Shown: positions 1-8,017, counted from the first letter of the stretch. The stretch: DNA of 64,000 bases from Azospirillum sp. 51_20 (GCA_001917175.1 MNTV01000020.1:1-64000); one strand, 5' to 3'. Made by a program: numbers and translations. The notes: generated by a model not told the origin, from the letters alone.

Positions 1-120
1 ATGTAAAATATTGTACGATAAATGGTTATATTACTTTTCCCCGCTTTCCCTTGATTTTTCGTCTTGATTTCCGCCGCATTTTATCGTACCTTTTTTTGCC
101 GCAGGCAAAAGGGATACAAA
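1..120 (-). repeat. Conserved leader block, copy 1
   Basis: This block matches 4597-4716 base for base over most of its length with a constant offset of 4596. It holds a 10-bp inverted repeat GTACGATAAA (13-22) / TTTATCGTAC (80-89) and a 17-codon upstream ORF read leftward. The gene it would serve lies left of the window. The duplication implies at least two genes with the same 5' leader, probably paralogous surface proteins; the second gene is inferred, not seen. Confidence 0.75.
26..79 (-). CDS. Basic leader peptide, copy 1 (17 aa)
   Basis: The short ORF encodes MRRKSRRKIKGKRGKVI followed by TAA. An AAGG sequence about nine bases before the ATG could serve as ribosome binding site. It matches the 17-codon ORF at 4622-4675 in length, start, stop position and first eight residues, although surrounding bases differ. 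Conservation of reading frame and stop between copies argues that it is translated. More than half the residues are Arg or Lys, so a role as a ribosome-pausing leader is conceivable. Function is unknown. The downstream gene lies beyond the window edge. Confidence 0.45.
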   Translation of the reverse strand: MRRKSRRKIKGKRGKVI

Positions 121-147
121 AACGTTGTTTTTCAATATATTGACAAC

Positions 148-181
148 ACAAAACGCCGTTCTTTCAAGAACGGCGTTTTGT
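148..181. terminator. Intrinsic terminator hairpin
   Basis: A 16-bp near-perfect stem runs from 148-163 to 166-181, with inner sequence GCCGTTCTT / AAGAACGGC and A-runs and T-runs at the two ends. It can terminate in either direction. It separates the leader block at the left edge from the lipoprotein gene. Confidence 0.75.
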
Positions 182-200
182 TATAAAAAGCAAAAAGTCC

Positions 201-223
201 AATAGTTGCAGATAATAATTTTT
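201..223 (-). repeat. 23-bp direct repeat, copy 1
   Basis: AATAGTTGYAGATAATAATT plus YTT occurs here and at 1966-1988 with two mismatches. The two copies flank the lipoprotein gene. This copy sits in the loop of a hairpin with arms AAAGTCCAA (194-202) and TTGGACTTT (226-234). Confidence 0.6.
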
Positions 224-278
224 ATTTGGACTTTAACGTTTTCCGTCCGGCCGATGTTCAGGTAAAAGTCCGGGATCC

Positions 279-317
279 GCGGGGAGAAAAGCCTTAGACT
301 CCGGGCTTTCTCCCCGC
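279..317 (-). terminator. GC-rich hairpin downstream of the lipoprotein gene
   Basis: The arms GCGGGGAGAAAAGCC (279-293) and GGGCTTTCTCCCCGC (303-317) form a strong stem about 120 bp past the stop of the lipoprotein gene. There is no clear T-run, so termination is likely rather than certain. A similar GGGGAAA-type hairpin follows the cysteine-rich gene at 2038-2080. The rest of 80-440 has no gene that I can support. Confidence 0.45.
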
Positions 318-440
318 CCCGCAACAGAGGGCCCCGCCCTAAAGGGGATTTATATCACCCGAACTCAGTCAGGCAACGGGCGGGGATTAAAAAAACATAC
401 TCCAGACCATATTTTTCCGGATAGACGCCGATAACCGGAA

Positions 441-1799
441 TCACCGAATGCCGAGCGTTGAAACCGTCGGTTCGGCCAGATAAATATAATCCGAATACGT
501 CCAGGAAAGTTTAACGGCATCAGCCCAAGTCCACTCGACCAGCTCTCCGGTTATGTCATCAATACCGTCTCCGTTAAGATCAGTACCGTCACAAACCATC
601 GATGTATCGCCAACGTAGAAATTATTCCTTATATAGAATAAGAAACGCCATCCGTCAGCAGCCTGTTCCCATGTAACATCATTCACCCTTTCATTGTCTG
701 CCATAACTTGACTGTACGGCATTTCATAGGTCAATATTGCATCTTTATAAACCGGCACTTCATAATCACACGCAGTATGAGTCACAGCCAGTTTTATTTC
801 TCCTTCACCGGCATCGCTTAAAATGACATCCTGCGTTTTTCTGACTTTGGTAAATTCAATATTACCTTCGGCCCGACGGCTTATGAAAACGCTGTCTTGT
901 GTATCCACATAGCGGAGAGGACTGTGATAGTGGTCCCACATACTTGAAACAAAACCATAACATTTTTCAGACGAATACGTCATTTTCGTTACCAGTTCCG
1001 TTTCAACGCGGAAAGATTTTACACCACTGACAGACCATTCCTGCTCGACTTCAATAAAAGACAAAGTCGTTACGGAAGTTTCTGTAGACGAAATGATCTT
1101 AGAACCTTCATTGATTACTTTGCTTGAACGTAAAATATCGTCTGCCCGCCCTTTATAAAGGACAAATTCGGCAAACACGGTATAAACTTCACCGTTCAAC
1201 GTTACTTCCAACTCATGCGTCAGTGTTCGTTTTTCATACTCCTTATCACCCTCAGAAACTTTTTCCACTGCGGAAAAAGTACTTCCTTTATCCGTGATAT
1301 TCTCATATTGGTAATGCGGCATAACCATCCGGGTAACACCATCATCATAAACGCCTACCTGATAAGTCAGTTCGTAATCAAAAGAAAAATCCGGATAACG
1401 AACGGTACATACCAGTATTGAATCCGTTACCGTAACAAAGCCGTCTTTCTTACTTTCTCCAGCTTTGTTTGAGAATTCCAACACTGCTTCTCCTTCGTTA
1501 AAATCCCTGACGTCAAGTTCTCCGCTGATATGTTTCAGCTGATTGTTGAGAGTAACCGAAACTCTGTTTTCAAATTCGGCACGGGTAATGCCTTTGACCA
1601 GAATCCAGCTTTCATAGCTCAGCGAGGTTCCTTCCGTACCGGACTGCACTTTTATGCTTTCGTCCATGCCCTGATCCAAAACTTCGCTTTCAATTACTTC
1701 CGGCTGAAAAGGTTCATCCTTTTCGCAGGATACCAAAGTTACCATACCGGCAAGCACGGCAGCTGCTGCCATGACAAACCAAAATTTGTTTGTTTTCAT
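441..1799 (-). CDS. Bacteroidetes-like surface lipoprotein, function unknown
   Basis: The start at 1799 gives a 452-residue protein with a typical lipoprotein signal: MKTNKF, a hydrophobic core of Ala/Val/Met, and lipobox LVSC at about residues 23-26. The mature end reads CEKDE; acidic residues after the lipidated Cys are typical of exported surface lipoproteins in Bacteroidetes. The body is rich in Thr/Ser/Glu and probably beta-stranded. A DLNGDGIDD segment near the C-terminus resembles a calcium-binding loop. The start has no Shine-Dalgarno sequence but an A/T-rich leader, unlike neighbouring host genes, and the gene is visibly A/T richer than they are. I do not recognise the family. Transfer from Bacteroidetes is inference. 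A longer in-frame start at 1856 adds 19 residues that would spoil the signal peptide. Confidence 0.75.
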   Translation of the reverse strand: MKTNKFWFVMAAAAVLAGMVTLVSCEKDEPFQPEVIESEVLDQGMDESIKVQSGTEGTSLSYESWILVKGITRAEFENRVSVTLNNQLKHISGELDVRDFNEGEAVLEFSNKAGESKKDGFVTVTDSILVCTVRYPDFSFDYELTYQVGVYDDGVTRMVMPHYQYENITDKGSTFSAVEKVSEGDKEYEKRTLTHELEVTLNGEVYTVFAEFVLYKGRADDILRSSKVINEGSKIISSTETSVTTLSFIEVEQEWSVSGVKSFRVETELVTKMTYSSEKCYGFVSSMWDHYHSPLRYVDTQDSVFISRRAEGNIEFTKVRKTQDVILSDAGEGEIKLAVTHTACDYEVPVYKDAILTYEMPYSQVMADNERVNDVTWEQAADGWRFLFYIRNNFYVGDTSMVCDGTDLNGDGIDDITGELVEWTWADAVKLSWTYSDYIYLAEPTVSTLGIR

Positions 1800-1821
1800 A
1801 AATAAAAAGGTTTTAAAGATT

Positions 1822-1850
1822 AAAATGTACTTATTTAAGTTTTTTACAAA
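1822..1850 (-). promoter_or_regulatory. Candidate Bacteroidetes-type promoter
   Basis: On the minus strand TTTG (1847-1850) is followed after 17 bases by TACATTTT (1822-1829), close to the Bacteroidetes -33/-7 pattern TTTG...TAnnTTTG. The spacer is slightly shorter than usual. It lies directly upstream of the lipoprotein start. Confidence 0.35.
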
Positions 1851-1965
1851 AACCAAATCATACGGAACTATTATCTCTTTAAGCTTTTGTTTCTATGAAC
1901 CTGCTTAATGCCAAATTTCTAAAAAGAGAGCTTCGTTTTCTCTCCTTAATAATAACTTCTTCATA

Positions 1966-1988
1966 AATAGTTGTAGATAATAATTCTT
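1966..1988 (-). repeat. 23-bp direct repeat, copy 2
   Basis: Second copy of the repeat found at 201-223, placed between the 3' end of the cysteine-rich gene and the lipoprotein promoter. The pair brackets a segment of about 1.77 kb containing only the lipoprotein gene. Confidence 0.6.
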
Positions 1989-2037
1989 GCTTAAAACTTT
2001 TTATCTGCTGATTTTGAATTCATACCCGACTTCCGGT

Positions 2038-2080
2038 ACGGACGGGGAAAAAAACATATAAATCCTGCTTTCTTTCCCCG
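2038..2080 (-). terminator. Hairpin downstream of the cysteine-rich gene
   Basis: Arms ACGGGGAAA and TTTCCCCGC enclose about 25 bases shortly after the stop codon at 2095. On the minus strand a T-run lies inside the loop-proximal side rather than after the stem, so this is a probable rather than a perfect terminator. Confidence 0.45.
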
Positions 2081-2094
2081 CCCCGGGAAGCACA

Positions 2095-4578
2095 CTAATT
2101 ATTATATCCCAAACCGCATGCCTGCATATTGTAACATGCCGGGAATAACAATTTACTGCTCCAACCCGGTTTCCAATTATTGGGATCAACACCGGACCAA
2201 TTGCCGTAATGCCCTGTCGCAGATACGTGACCTAATACATAAGAACGTTTATATTGGTTGTAATCCGTACAAATCCCTTGATTATAAGGCATACATGTCC
2301 AATTGTCATTTTTATCATAGAAATAGAGCCTTTGATAACCGGAACTGCCGCTAAACGCTACAACAGCACTCCCGTTATCTCCGTTCTCCAACCGATACCC
2401 TCCCTTGGTTGAAGTCACATATTTCGTATTACCGGCATCGGGGAAACATACGGAAGAGCCCGGCCCCAGATGAAGACTGCCATATACGATCACCTTACTG
2501 TCCTTACTGATATACATCTTGCCATAATCGGAATCATCACGTATCATGCTTGGCCACCGATAAGATTTACCCCCAAGTGTCAACGTAGAATTTTTCAGAT
2601 AGACGCCGGGAGTCTTTTTGTAACAAGTTCCGTTCAGTTCTACTCCGCCTCCAAAAGAAGTATTGGCCTCTCCGTTATTATGAGGTTGAATATGAAGCAA
2701 CGATAATTGAATATTAGAATCTAACAAACCGACGCTGCATTGTGACCATATTTTTCCAACCAAACCTGTAGAACTCTTGAACAAAACAGTACTCTTTGCA
2801 GCACAGTCAAAATCGTTACTGCTGCTACCGGAAATAGTTGCATTATCAAAAATTATCTTCCCCCACTCTCCGCCTATATAGAAATTGGTATAAGAACTGC
2901 ACCCTTCATTATTTTTTAAGTTACCTTCATCTGAAGTGAAACAGCCTCCTCCCAAGTACAAAGATATGCTGCCGGTTAAAGTTAAGGTTGATTTGTTCAA
3001 AACATTAATTCTGTTCCTGTTACCGTCAAAAGCGACATCTTTCCAACCCGAACGTTTAGAAGTTTTTCTCATTTCACAAGAATCTGTTAAACCCAATTTC
3101 TGAACATAACTCTTGGTCGCAGAATGAGAAAGCGAAATATTTTTCCATGTATGACTGGTTCTGAGTTGATAATCTTCGGAACCGTCACCATCCCCGCTAT
3201 TCAAAACAAACGTAATGTTAACATCCGACAAATCGACATCCAAAATATAATTCTTCTTAGTAATTCGCTTGTTGCTGAGATATACCGTCGGGCGATAAGA
3301 AGAAGTGCGGTTTTCGCTGCAGCTGCTGTAGCGGCTGCTGTCAACATCATAAAGCGCATTGATACCGTTGATCGACACATAGCTTTCTTTAGCCATCTGA
3401 GCATGTCCCCAGTCTCCTTCCCCCATCTCGCCCTTCGGCAAACCGACATCGCCGATCAGATACAAATGTTTTCCCTTGCTGTCGGTGCGTACAAAACCGT
3501 AATTGCCCTTGCTGTCAACGATATTGTTGTTGACTGTCAGATAGCCCTGCGAAATTGCACCTCTCGCCTGTTGTTCACAGGTCAGCTTGCAGCGGTAATA
3601 GCCAAGGTAATTGCTGGTGCTGCCGCCGCCGTTGTAGCTGCCGCCGAGGTTGCAGGGAATAACCGTTCCCTGTACGCCGTCCTTGGTACAGGTCGACGGC
3701 AACTGTTTCGAATATTCCGTCATGTCCCACTTGGCGCAATAACTCTCCGCACTCCAGCGGCATTTGTAGAAACCGTACGCATACGGACACGCTTCGTAGG
3801 AATCTTCGCAGCTGGTCGGATAGCGGCCTTTGTCATAGATCGTACTGTTCGTGTCGTAATAGCAGGTTTGCGTGTAACAGTCTTTGAAATAACCCGCGTT
3901 TTCACACTCGTCTTCCGCCGACTTGCACGAACTGTAAAGCGTCAGACCGCCCTGCTTGCAGCTTTTGGCGCCAGGCGCGCCGCCGTACGTACAGGTACGG
4001 TAGTTGCTCGGACACTGGCAGCTGACGCGCGTTTTGCCGTCACTGTCACGGCAGCTCTCAATCTGCGTCATGTTGTCCGGACATGAGCCTTCATAAGGAA
4101 AATAGTTGACGTCACAAACGCATTTATTGTAATAAACCGTGTCGGTGGTGCTCATGATGCACACCCCGCCGCCCGGCTGACAGGCGCTTGATGCCTGTGA
4201 ACTCCAGTCGGCCGGGGTTTTGTATTCGCTGTTGCATTTACATTTGAAAAGGCTGCCGCATTTGTCGGCTACCGTTTTGCCCTCCGAATTTTGAGTTTTT
4301 ACCGTTTCCAGGGGAAAAACGCAGGCCTGATAGGCATATTCCGAAGGGCAGCACCTGACGTATCTGGCATCATAGGGACAAACGCCGCCCGGGTTAGCGC
4401 AGGCGCTGGCCAAAGTATCGTATTTTTCCTGTCTGCAAAGGTCTTCGTTGGGCAATTCCTCTGCCGGTTCAAAACTGCCGCCGGCACCGCAGTTTTCGTC
4501 GCCGACGAAACAGACCTTAGCCGAAGCCGGCGCCGCACACAACAGGTACAGGCACGCGGACAAAAGTCCCAATCCCAT
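2095..4578 (-). CDS. Large cysteine-rich secreted protein, unknown family
   Basis: With the ATG at 4578 the product has 827 residues and begins with a hydrophobic signal ending APASA before KVCF. The first half (about residues 20-330) is packed with Cys in many short CxC, CC and CxxxC arrangements, suggesting a disulphide-stabilised array in the periplasm or on the surface. The second half is poor in Cys and rich in Asn, Ser, Thr and Gly with repeated short hydrophobic stretches, compatible with a beta-solenoid adhesin; that is inference. No anchor is seen. The ATG has no clear Shine-Dalgarno sequence. A TTG at 4590 would add a Lys-containing n-region and is an alternative start. The ORF remains open to 4764, but that extension crosses the conserved leader block and is unlikely to be translated. 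The leader copy at the window edge suggests a paralogue further left. Confidence 0.7.
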   Translation of the reverse strand: MGLGLLSACLYLLCAAPASAKVCFVGDENCGAGGSFEPAEELPNEDLCRQEKYDTLASACANPGGVCPYDARYVRCCPSEYAYQACVFPLETVKTQNSEGKTVADKCGSLFKCKCNSEYKTPADWSSQASSACQPGGGVCIMSTTDTVYYNKCVCDVNYFPYEGSCPDNMTQIESCRDSDGKTRVSCQCPSNYRTCTYGGAPGAKSCKQGGLTLYSSCKSAEDECENAGYFKDCYTQTCYYDTNSTIYDKGRYPTSCEDSYEACPYAYGFYKCRWSAESYCAKWDMTEYSKQLPSTCTKDGVQGTVIPCNLGGSYNGGGSTSNYLGYYRCKLTCEQQARGAISQGYLTVNNNIVDSKGNYGFVRTDSKGKHLYLIGDVGLPKGEMGEGDWGHAQMAKESYVSINGINALYDVDSSRYSSCSENRTSSYRPTVYLSNKRITKKNYILDVDLSDVNITFVLNSGDGDGSEDYQLRTSHTWKNISLSHSATKSYVQKLGLTDSCEMRKTSKRSGWKDVAFDGNRNRINVLNKSTLTLTGSISLYLGGGCFTSDEGNLKNNEGCSSYTNFYIGGEWGKIIFDNATISGSSSNDFDCAAKSTVLFKSSTGLVGKIWSQCSVGLLDSNIQLSLLHIQPHNNGEANTSFGGGVELNGTCYKKTPGVYLKNSTLTLGGKSYRWPSMIRDDSDYGKMYISKDSKVIVYGSLHLGPGSSVCFPDAGNTKYVTSTKGGYRLENGDNGSAVVAFSGSSGYQRLYFYDKNDNWTCMPYNQGICTDYNQYKRSYVLGHVSATGHYGNWSGVDPNNWKPGWSSKLLFPACYNMQACGLGYNN

Positions 4579-4585
4579 GGTTTTA

Positions 4586-4685
4586 TACAATATGTGATGT
4601 AAAATATTGTACGATAGATAGTTATAGAAATTTTCTCCGCTTTCCCTTGTTTTTTCGTCTTGATTTCCGCCGCATTTTATCGTAC
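4586..4685 (-). promoter_or_regulatory. Leader with two competing inverted repeats
   Basis: An 8-bp repeat TACAATAT (4586-4593) / ATATTGTA (4604-4611) sits just ahead of the start of the cysteine-rich gene. An overlapping repeat GTACGATA (4609-4616) / TATCGTAC (4678-4685) encloses the upstream ORF and its ribosome binding site. The two stems share 4609-4611, so they compete at their junction. The outer repeat spans exactly 77 bp in both copies of the block. This looks like an attenuator or translational switch; that function is inference. Confidence 0.45.
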
Positions 4686-4716
4686 CTTTTTCCGCTACAG
4701 GGAAAATCAAACAAAA
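4597..4716 (-). repeat. Conserved leader block, copy 2
   Basis: Near-identical to 1-120. Similarity continues more weakly to about 4740, covering what is probably the promoter region on the minus strand. Substitutions inside the block preserve the upstream ORF and the 8-bp outer repeat. Confidence 0.75.
4622..4675 (-). CDS. Basic leader peptide, copy 2 (17 aa)
   Basis: The ORF encodes MRRKSRRKNKGKRRKFL and ends with TAA at 4622-4624. Eleven of its 17 residues are Arg or Lys. An AAAGG sequence precedes the ATG at a suitable distance. It lies 43 bp upstream of the ATG of the cysteine-rich gene, in a different frame, so it cannot be an N-terminal extension without frameshifting. The matching ORF at 26-79 has the same length and stop position. 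A regulatory leader peptide sensing translation of basic codons is the simplest idea, but no experiment or family supports it yet. Confidence 0.5.
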   Translation of the reverse strand: MRRKSRRKNKGKRRKFL

Positions 4717-4767
4717 AACATTGTTTTTCAACGTATTAACAGACGCAAAAGCACGTTCAAACACAAC

Positions 4768-4789
4768 GAAAAACCGGCCTTTCGGCCGG
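4768..4789 (-). terminator. Intrinsic terminator
   Basis: Stem CCGGCC (4774-4779) / GGCCGG (4784-4789) with a tetraloop is followed on the minus strand by TTTTT. It ends transcription of the gene at 4813-5556 and isolates it from the leader block. Confidence 0.85.
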
Positions 4790-4812
4790 CATCAGTCAAT
4801 CGGTCAAAAAGC

Positions 4813-5556
4813 TCACCGGCTTAACCAGTCGTTATAATGCTTACGATTGCGGATTGCCGTCTGCGCCTCATGCGGCAGGCTCTTGAAAATCCGTTTCGAG
4901 GCCAGCCGGCGTTTATGCGGCAGTTCCAGGCGTCCCCATTCGGTGCGGTTATAAACCGGGAACATCGCCTGCATACACTCGTCCAGCCCCTTATAGCGCT
5001 CGCCGGAAGGAATGTCGGTTAACCGTGCCAGCGCACGGTCATAGGCTTTCAGCTGTTTTTGATAATCCGGTTCGTTTTTTGCCTTGTCCAGCAAAAAGCG
5101 GAAATCGCTGCGCGCCATTTTCTCCACCGCTTTGACGCATTCCCGATACTGCGGATAAGTTTTCGGCAGCAGATTTAAGGCCCGCAGGCCGTAATTATAA
5201 GTTTCCCCGGTGGTTCCGCCCATTTCCGGCAAATGATGAATTACGCTGCGCAAATGGTTGGCAAGATTATGGTTTTGCGGACAGTTGTTAATGAATTTTT
5301 TGGTATGTCTGCGCCAATCAAGCAAATCTTCCGCCGTCCGCTGGTCTGCCTGCATCATCGCATAGGCAAAATACATGGTATATTCGTCACCGAGAGCAGG
5401 CTCTTTCGGAAAAGTCTTTTTCAATCCGCCGATCAGCTGCCGCAGTTCCTCCCCGTCAACCAGCAGGTTAAAACCCGCCGTCAGTTCATCGGCGCTTTGC
5501 ACCCGCCGATAATGTTCGATAAGTTTGACCTTAAGGTCTTGAAAAGTTTCTGCCAT
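4813..5556 (-). CDS. Hypothetical protein, mostly helical
   Basis: A 247-residue soluble protein without signal peptide or membrane segment. It is rich in Leu, Arg and Lys, with predicted helices throughout and a conserved-looking stretch around HLRSVIHHLPEMGG at about residues 101-114. The C-terminal third is strongly basic. I do not recognise a family. It is followed by its own terminator and lies downstream of the acetyltransferase gene, separated by about 25 bp, so the two may be co-transcribed. Codon use resembles neighbouring host genes. Confidence 0.7.
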   Translation of the reverse strand: MAETFQDLKVKLIEHYRRVQSADELTAGFNLLVDGEELRQLIGGLKKTFPKEPALGDEYTMYFAYAMMQADQRTAEDLLDWRRHTKKFINNCPQNHNLANHLRSVIHHLPEMGGTTGETYNYGLRALNLLPKTYPQYRECVKAVEKMARSDFRFLLDKAKNEPDYQKQLKAYDRALARLTDIPSGERYKGLDECMQAMFPVYNRTEWGRLELPHKRRLASKRIFKSLPHEAQTAIRNRKHYNDWLSR

Positions 5557-5579
5557 CGGACAGTTCCGTTATTAAAAAA

Positions 5580-6017
5580 TTACAAGTCTTTTACCATCCG
5601 CGCAAAGGTAATGCCGTTTTCCTCGAAAATATCGCCTTCCTGCCGGTAGCCGAGTTTCTCGTAAAAATGAACGACTGACAGCATCGCATGCATGACAATC
5701 CGTGAATATCCCGCTTCCCTGGCGCGTTTTTCGGCATATTTTACCATCTCGCGGCCGACGCCCTCACGCTGATATTTACTGTCCACCGCCACCTGCATCA
5801 GCCGGATTTCCTCATCGTTGACCGGCACCAGCATCAGTCCGCCGACCAGATTGTCATCCAGACTTTCCACACAGCCGATATGCAGATAGTTCATTTCCTT
5901 TTCGCGGTACATATCCAGAAATTTCAAACCAAGCGGTTCAAGCAGGACCTTGTAACGCAGTTCCACCAGCTCGTCATAGCGGGAAGAACCAAAATCGACG
6001 TCAATCATTTTTCTCAT
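5580..6017 (-). CDS. GNAT family N-acetyltransferase
   Basis: The 145-residue protein has the GNAT fold signature: an acetyl-CoA binding motif YQREGVGREMV at about residues 83-93 and the later strand-helix HAMLSVVHFYEKLGY typical of the C-terminal half. Such enzymes transfer acetyl groups from acetyl-CoA to an amine; the substrate cannot be inferred. The start at 6017 is chosen because AGGAGGT lies six bases before the ATG; the upstream in-frame ATG at 6056 lacks such a site. It is divergent from lepA, so 6018-6147 holds promoters for both. Confidence 0.85.
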   Translation of the reverse strand: MRKMIDVDFGSSRYDELVELRYKVLLEPLGLKFLDMYREKEMNYLHIGCVESLDDNLVGGLMLVPVNDEEIRLMQVAVDSKYQREGVGREMVKYAEKRAREAGYSRIVMHAMLSVVHFYEKLGYRQEGDIFEENGITFARMVKDL

Positions 6018-6147
6018 CTCAAACCTCCTGTCCGGATACATATTTATTGTTAGCATATTTTGCGGCCGTAATCAATATTATATTGCCTAATCTTTTTTTT
6101 TGCCCTATTTATGGGTATTAATACGGATAATTCAAGACAGGAAAGAC

Positions 6148-6705
6148 ATGGTTCACGATTTAAATCTTATTCGCAACTTTGCCATCATCGCCCACATCGA
6201 CCACGGAAAATCGACCCTGGCCGACCGTTTGATCGAATACTGCGGCGGCCTTTCCAGCCGCGAAATGCAGGAACAGGTGCTCGATTCCATGGACATTGAG
6301 CGCGAACGCGGCATTACCATCAAAGCCCAGACCGTCCGCCTCAACTATACCGCGGAAGACGGCAAAACCTACCAGCTCAACCTGATGGACACCCCCGGCC
6401 ACGTTGACTTTTCCTATGAAGTCAGCCGCTCGCTTGCCTCCTGCGAAGGTTCGATCCTGGTGGTCGACGCCACTCAGGGGGTGGAGGCGCAAACGCTGGC
6501 AAACGTTTATCTGGCAATTGACAACAATCACGAAATCATCCCTGTTCTAAATAAGGTTGACCTGCCTTCGGCCGAACCGGAAAAAGTCAAACGGCAGATT
6601 GAAGACGTCATCGGCCTCGACGCCTCCGGCGCGGTGGAAACTTCCGGCAAAACCGGCTTCGGCGTACCCGCCCTGCTGGAAGCGGTATTCCCGCAAGGCC
6701 GATGA
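6148..6705 (+). CDS. lepA: Elongation factor 4 (LepA), N-terminal fragment before an in-frame stop
   Basis: This 185-residue ORF is the GTPase domain of EF4, a ribosome-associated translation factor. Visible motifs are G1 AHIDHGKST at 15-23, G3 DTPGHVD at 81-87 and G4 NKVD at 135-138, then the SGKTG element. The start at 6148 has AGGAAAG upstream. Reading stops at TGA 6703-6705, and the same frame reopens immediately and continues through the remaining LepA domains to 7941. By comparison with E. coli LepA from memory, the linker between G-domain and domain II is about four residues short here. The gene therefore carries a small deletion or mis-assembly plus a stop, or is a genuine split gene. 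Confidence 0.9.
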   Translation: MVHDLNLIRNFAIIAHIDHGKSTLADRLIEYCGGLSSREMQEQVLDSMDIERERGITIKAQTVRLNYTAEDGKTYQLNLMDTPGHVDFSYEVSRSLASCEGSILVVDATQGVEAQTLANVYLAIDNNHEIIPVLNKVDLPSAEPEKVKRQIEDVIGLDASGAVETSGKTGFGVPALLEAVFPQGR

Positions 6706-6717
6706 GAAAACGCGCCC

Positions 6718-7941
6718 TTGAAAGCGCTTTTGATTGACAGCTGGTACGATTCCTACCTCGGGGTCATCATTCTGGTGCGGATCAAAGACGGCATTATCCG
6801 CAAAAAACAGCAAATCCGCATGATGGCCGCCGGCACCGTTTATCAAATTGACAAAGTCGGCATCTTCACCCCCAAAATGCAGGACGTCGACGCGCTTTAT
6901 CCCGGCGAAATCGGCTTCATCACCGCAAGCATCAAAAGCGTCAGCGACTGCCGCGTCGGCGATACCATTACCGACCACCGCACGCCCTGCGAAGCGCCGC
7001 TCACCGGTTTCAAACCGTCTGTCCCGGTGGTCTTCTGTTCAATCTTCCCGGTTGACAGCAGCCAGTACGAAAACTTAAAAGACGCTCTCGCCAAACTGAA
7101 ATTAAACGACGCCAGCATCGACTATCAGAACGAAAACTCGGCCGCGCTCGGGCTCGGCTTCCGCTGCGGCTTCCTCGGCCTTCTGCACATGGAAATCATT
7201 CAGGAGCGTCTGGGACGGGAATTTGACCTTGACCTTATTACCACCGCGCCCTCGGTTGCCTATAACCTCAACATGACCAACGGCGAACGGCTCACTCTCT
7301 GCAACCCGGCCGACATGCCCGATCTTTCGACCGTGCGTTCAATCGAAGAACCGGTGGTGCGCGCCACCATTCTGGTGCCCGACGAATATCTCGGCGCGGT
7401 TTTAAAACTCTGCAACGACCGCCGCGGCGTACAGGAAGAACTCACCTATGCCGGCAGCCGGGCAATGGTGGTCTACAAAATTCCCTTAAACGAAATCGTT
7501 TTCGACTTTTACGACCGGTTGAAATCAATCACCAGCGGCTACGCCAGCTTTGATTACGAAATTGTCGGCCATCAGGAATCCGACCTGGTCAAGGTGCAGA
7601 TTCTCATCAACGAAGAACCGGTCGACGCACTGGCTTTTCTCTGCCACCGTTCGGAAGCGGAAGCCCGCGGCCGGCAGATTTGCGAACGCTTAAAAGACCT
7701 GATTCCCCGGCATTTGTTCAAAATTCCGATCCAGGCGGCAATCGGCGGCCGCGTCATCGCCCGCGAAACCATTTCCGCCCTGCGCAAAGACGTCACCGCC
7801 AAATGCTACGGCGGCGACATCACCCGCAAACGCAAACTGCTTGACAAACAAAAGAAAGGCAAACTCCGGATGCGTCAGTTCGGCAAAGTGGAAATTCCGC
7901 AGTCTGCCTTTATCGAAGCCTTGCGCATCAGCGACAAGTAA
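6718..7941 (+). CDS. lepA: Elongation factor 4 (LepA), C-terminal fragment
   Basis: This part starts with a TTG at 6718 in the same frame as the upstream fragment and encodes 407 residues covering domains II, III, V and the unique C-terminal domain. Hallmarks are KALLIDSWYDSYLG at the start, the GLGFRCGFLGLLHM segment and the final KGKLRMRQFGKVEIPQSAF region. There is only a weak purine stretch (GAGAAAA) before the TTG, so independent translation is doubtful. No other damage is seen, which argues for a recent lesion or a sequence error rather than an old pseudogene. Confidence 0.88.
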   Translation: MKALLIDSWYDSYLGVIILVRIKDGIIRKKQQIRMMAAGTVYQIDKVGIFTPKMQDVDALYPGEIGFITASIKSVSDCRVGDTITDHRTPCEAPLTGFKPSVPVVFCSIFPVDSSQYENLKDALAKLKLNDASIDYQNENSAALGLGFRCGFLGLLHMEIIQERLGREFDLDLITTAPSVAYNLNMTNGERLTLCNPADMPDLSTVRSIEEPVVRATILVPDEYLGAVLKLCNDRRGVQEELTYAGSRAMVVYKIPLNEIVFDFYDRLKSITSGYASFDYEIVGHQESDLVKVQILINEEPVDALAFLCHRSEAEARGRQICERLKDLIPRHLFKIPIQAAIGGRVIARETISALRKDVTAKCYGGDITRKRKLLDKQKKGKLRMRQFGKVEIPQSAFIEALRISDK

Positions 7942-8017
7942 ATCTCATTTCATTTACCGCTTGAGAAACAAACGAGGATTTATTATAATTACAGAAAATT
8001 ATTTGGGAGGACCGTTC

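Noticed and set aside
13..89. Invertible promoter flanked by GTACGATAAA repeats
   Set aside because: Both copies have the same orientation, the arms are only 8-10 bp and an upstream ORF is kept inside; no invertase gene is in the window.
3124..4086. 320-residue plus-strand ORF opposite the cysteine-rich gene
   Set aside because: Low-complexity Ala/Val/Arg shadow; the minus strand has signal peptide and patterned Cys.
6700..6720. TGA read as an amino acid (recoding) in lepA
   Set aside because: TGA is the normal stop of several genes in the window, Trp is written TGG, and no selenocysteine element or reason for Sec or Trp at this linker is visible.
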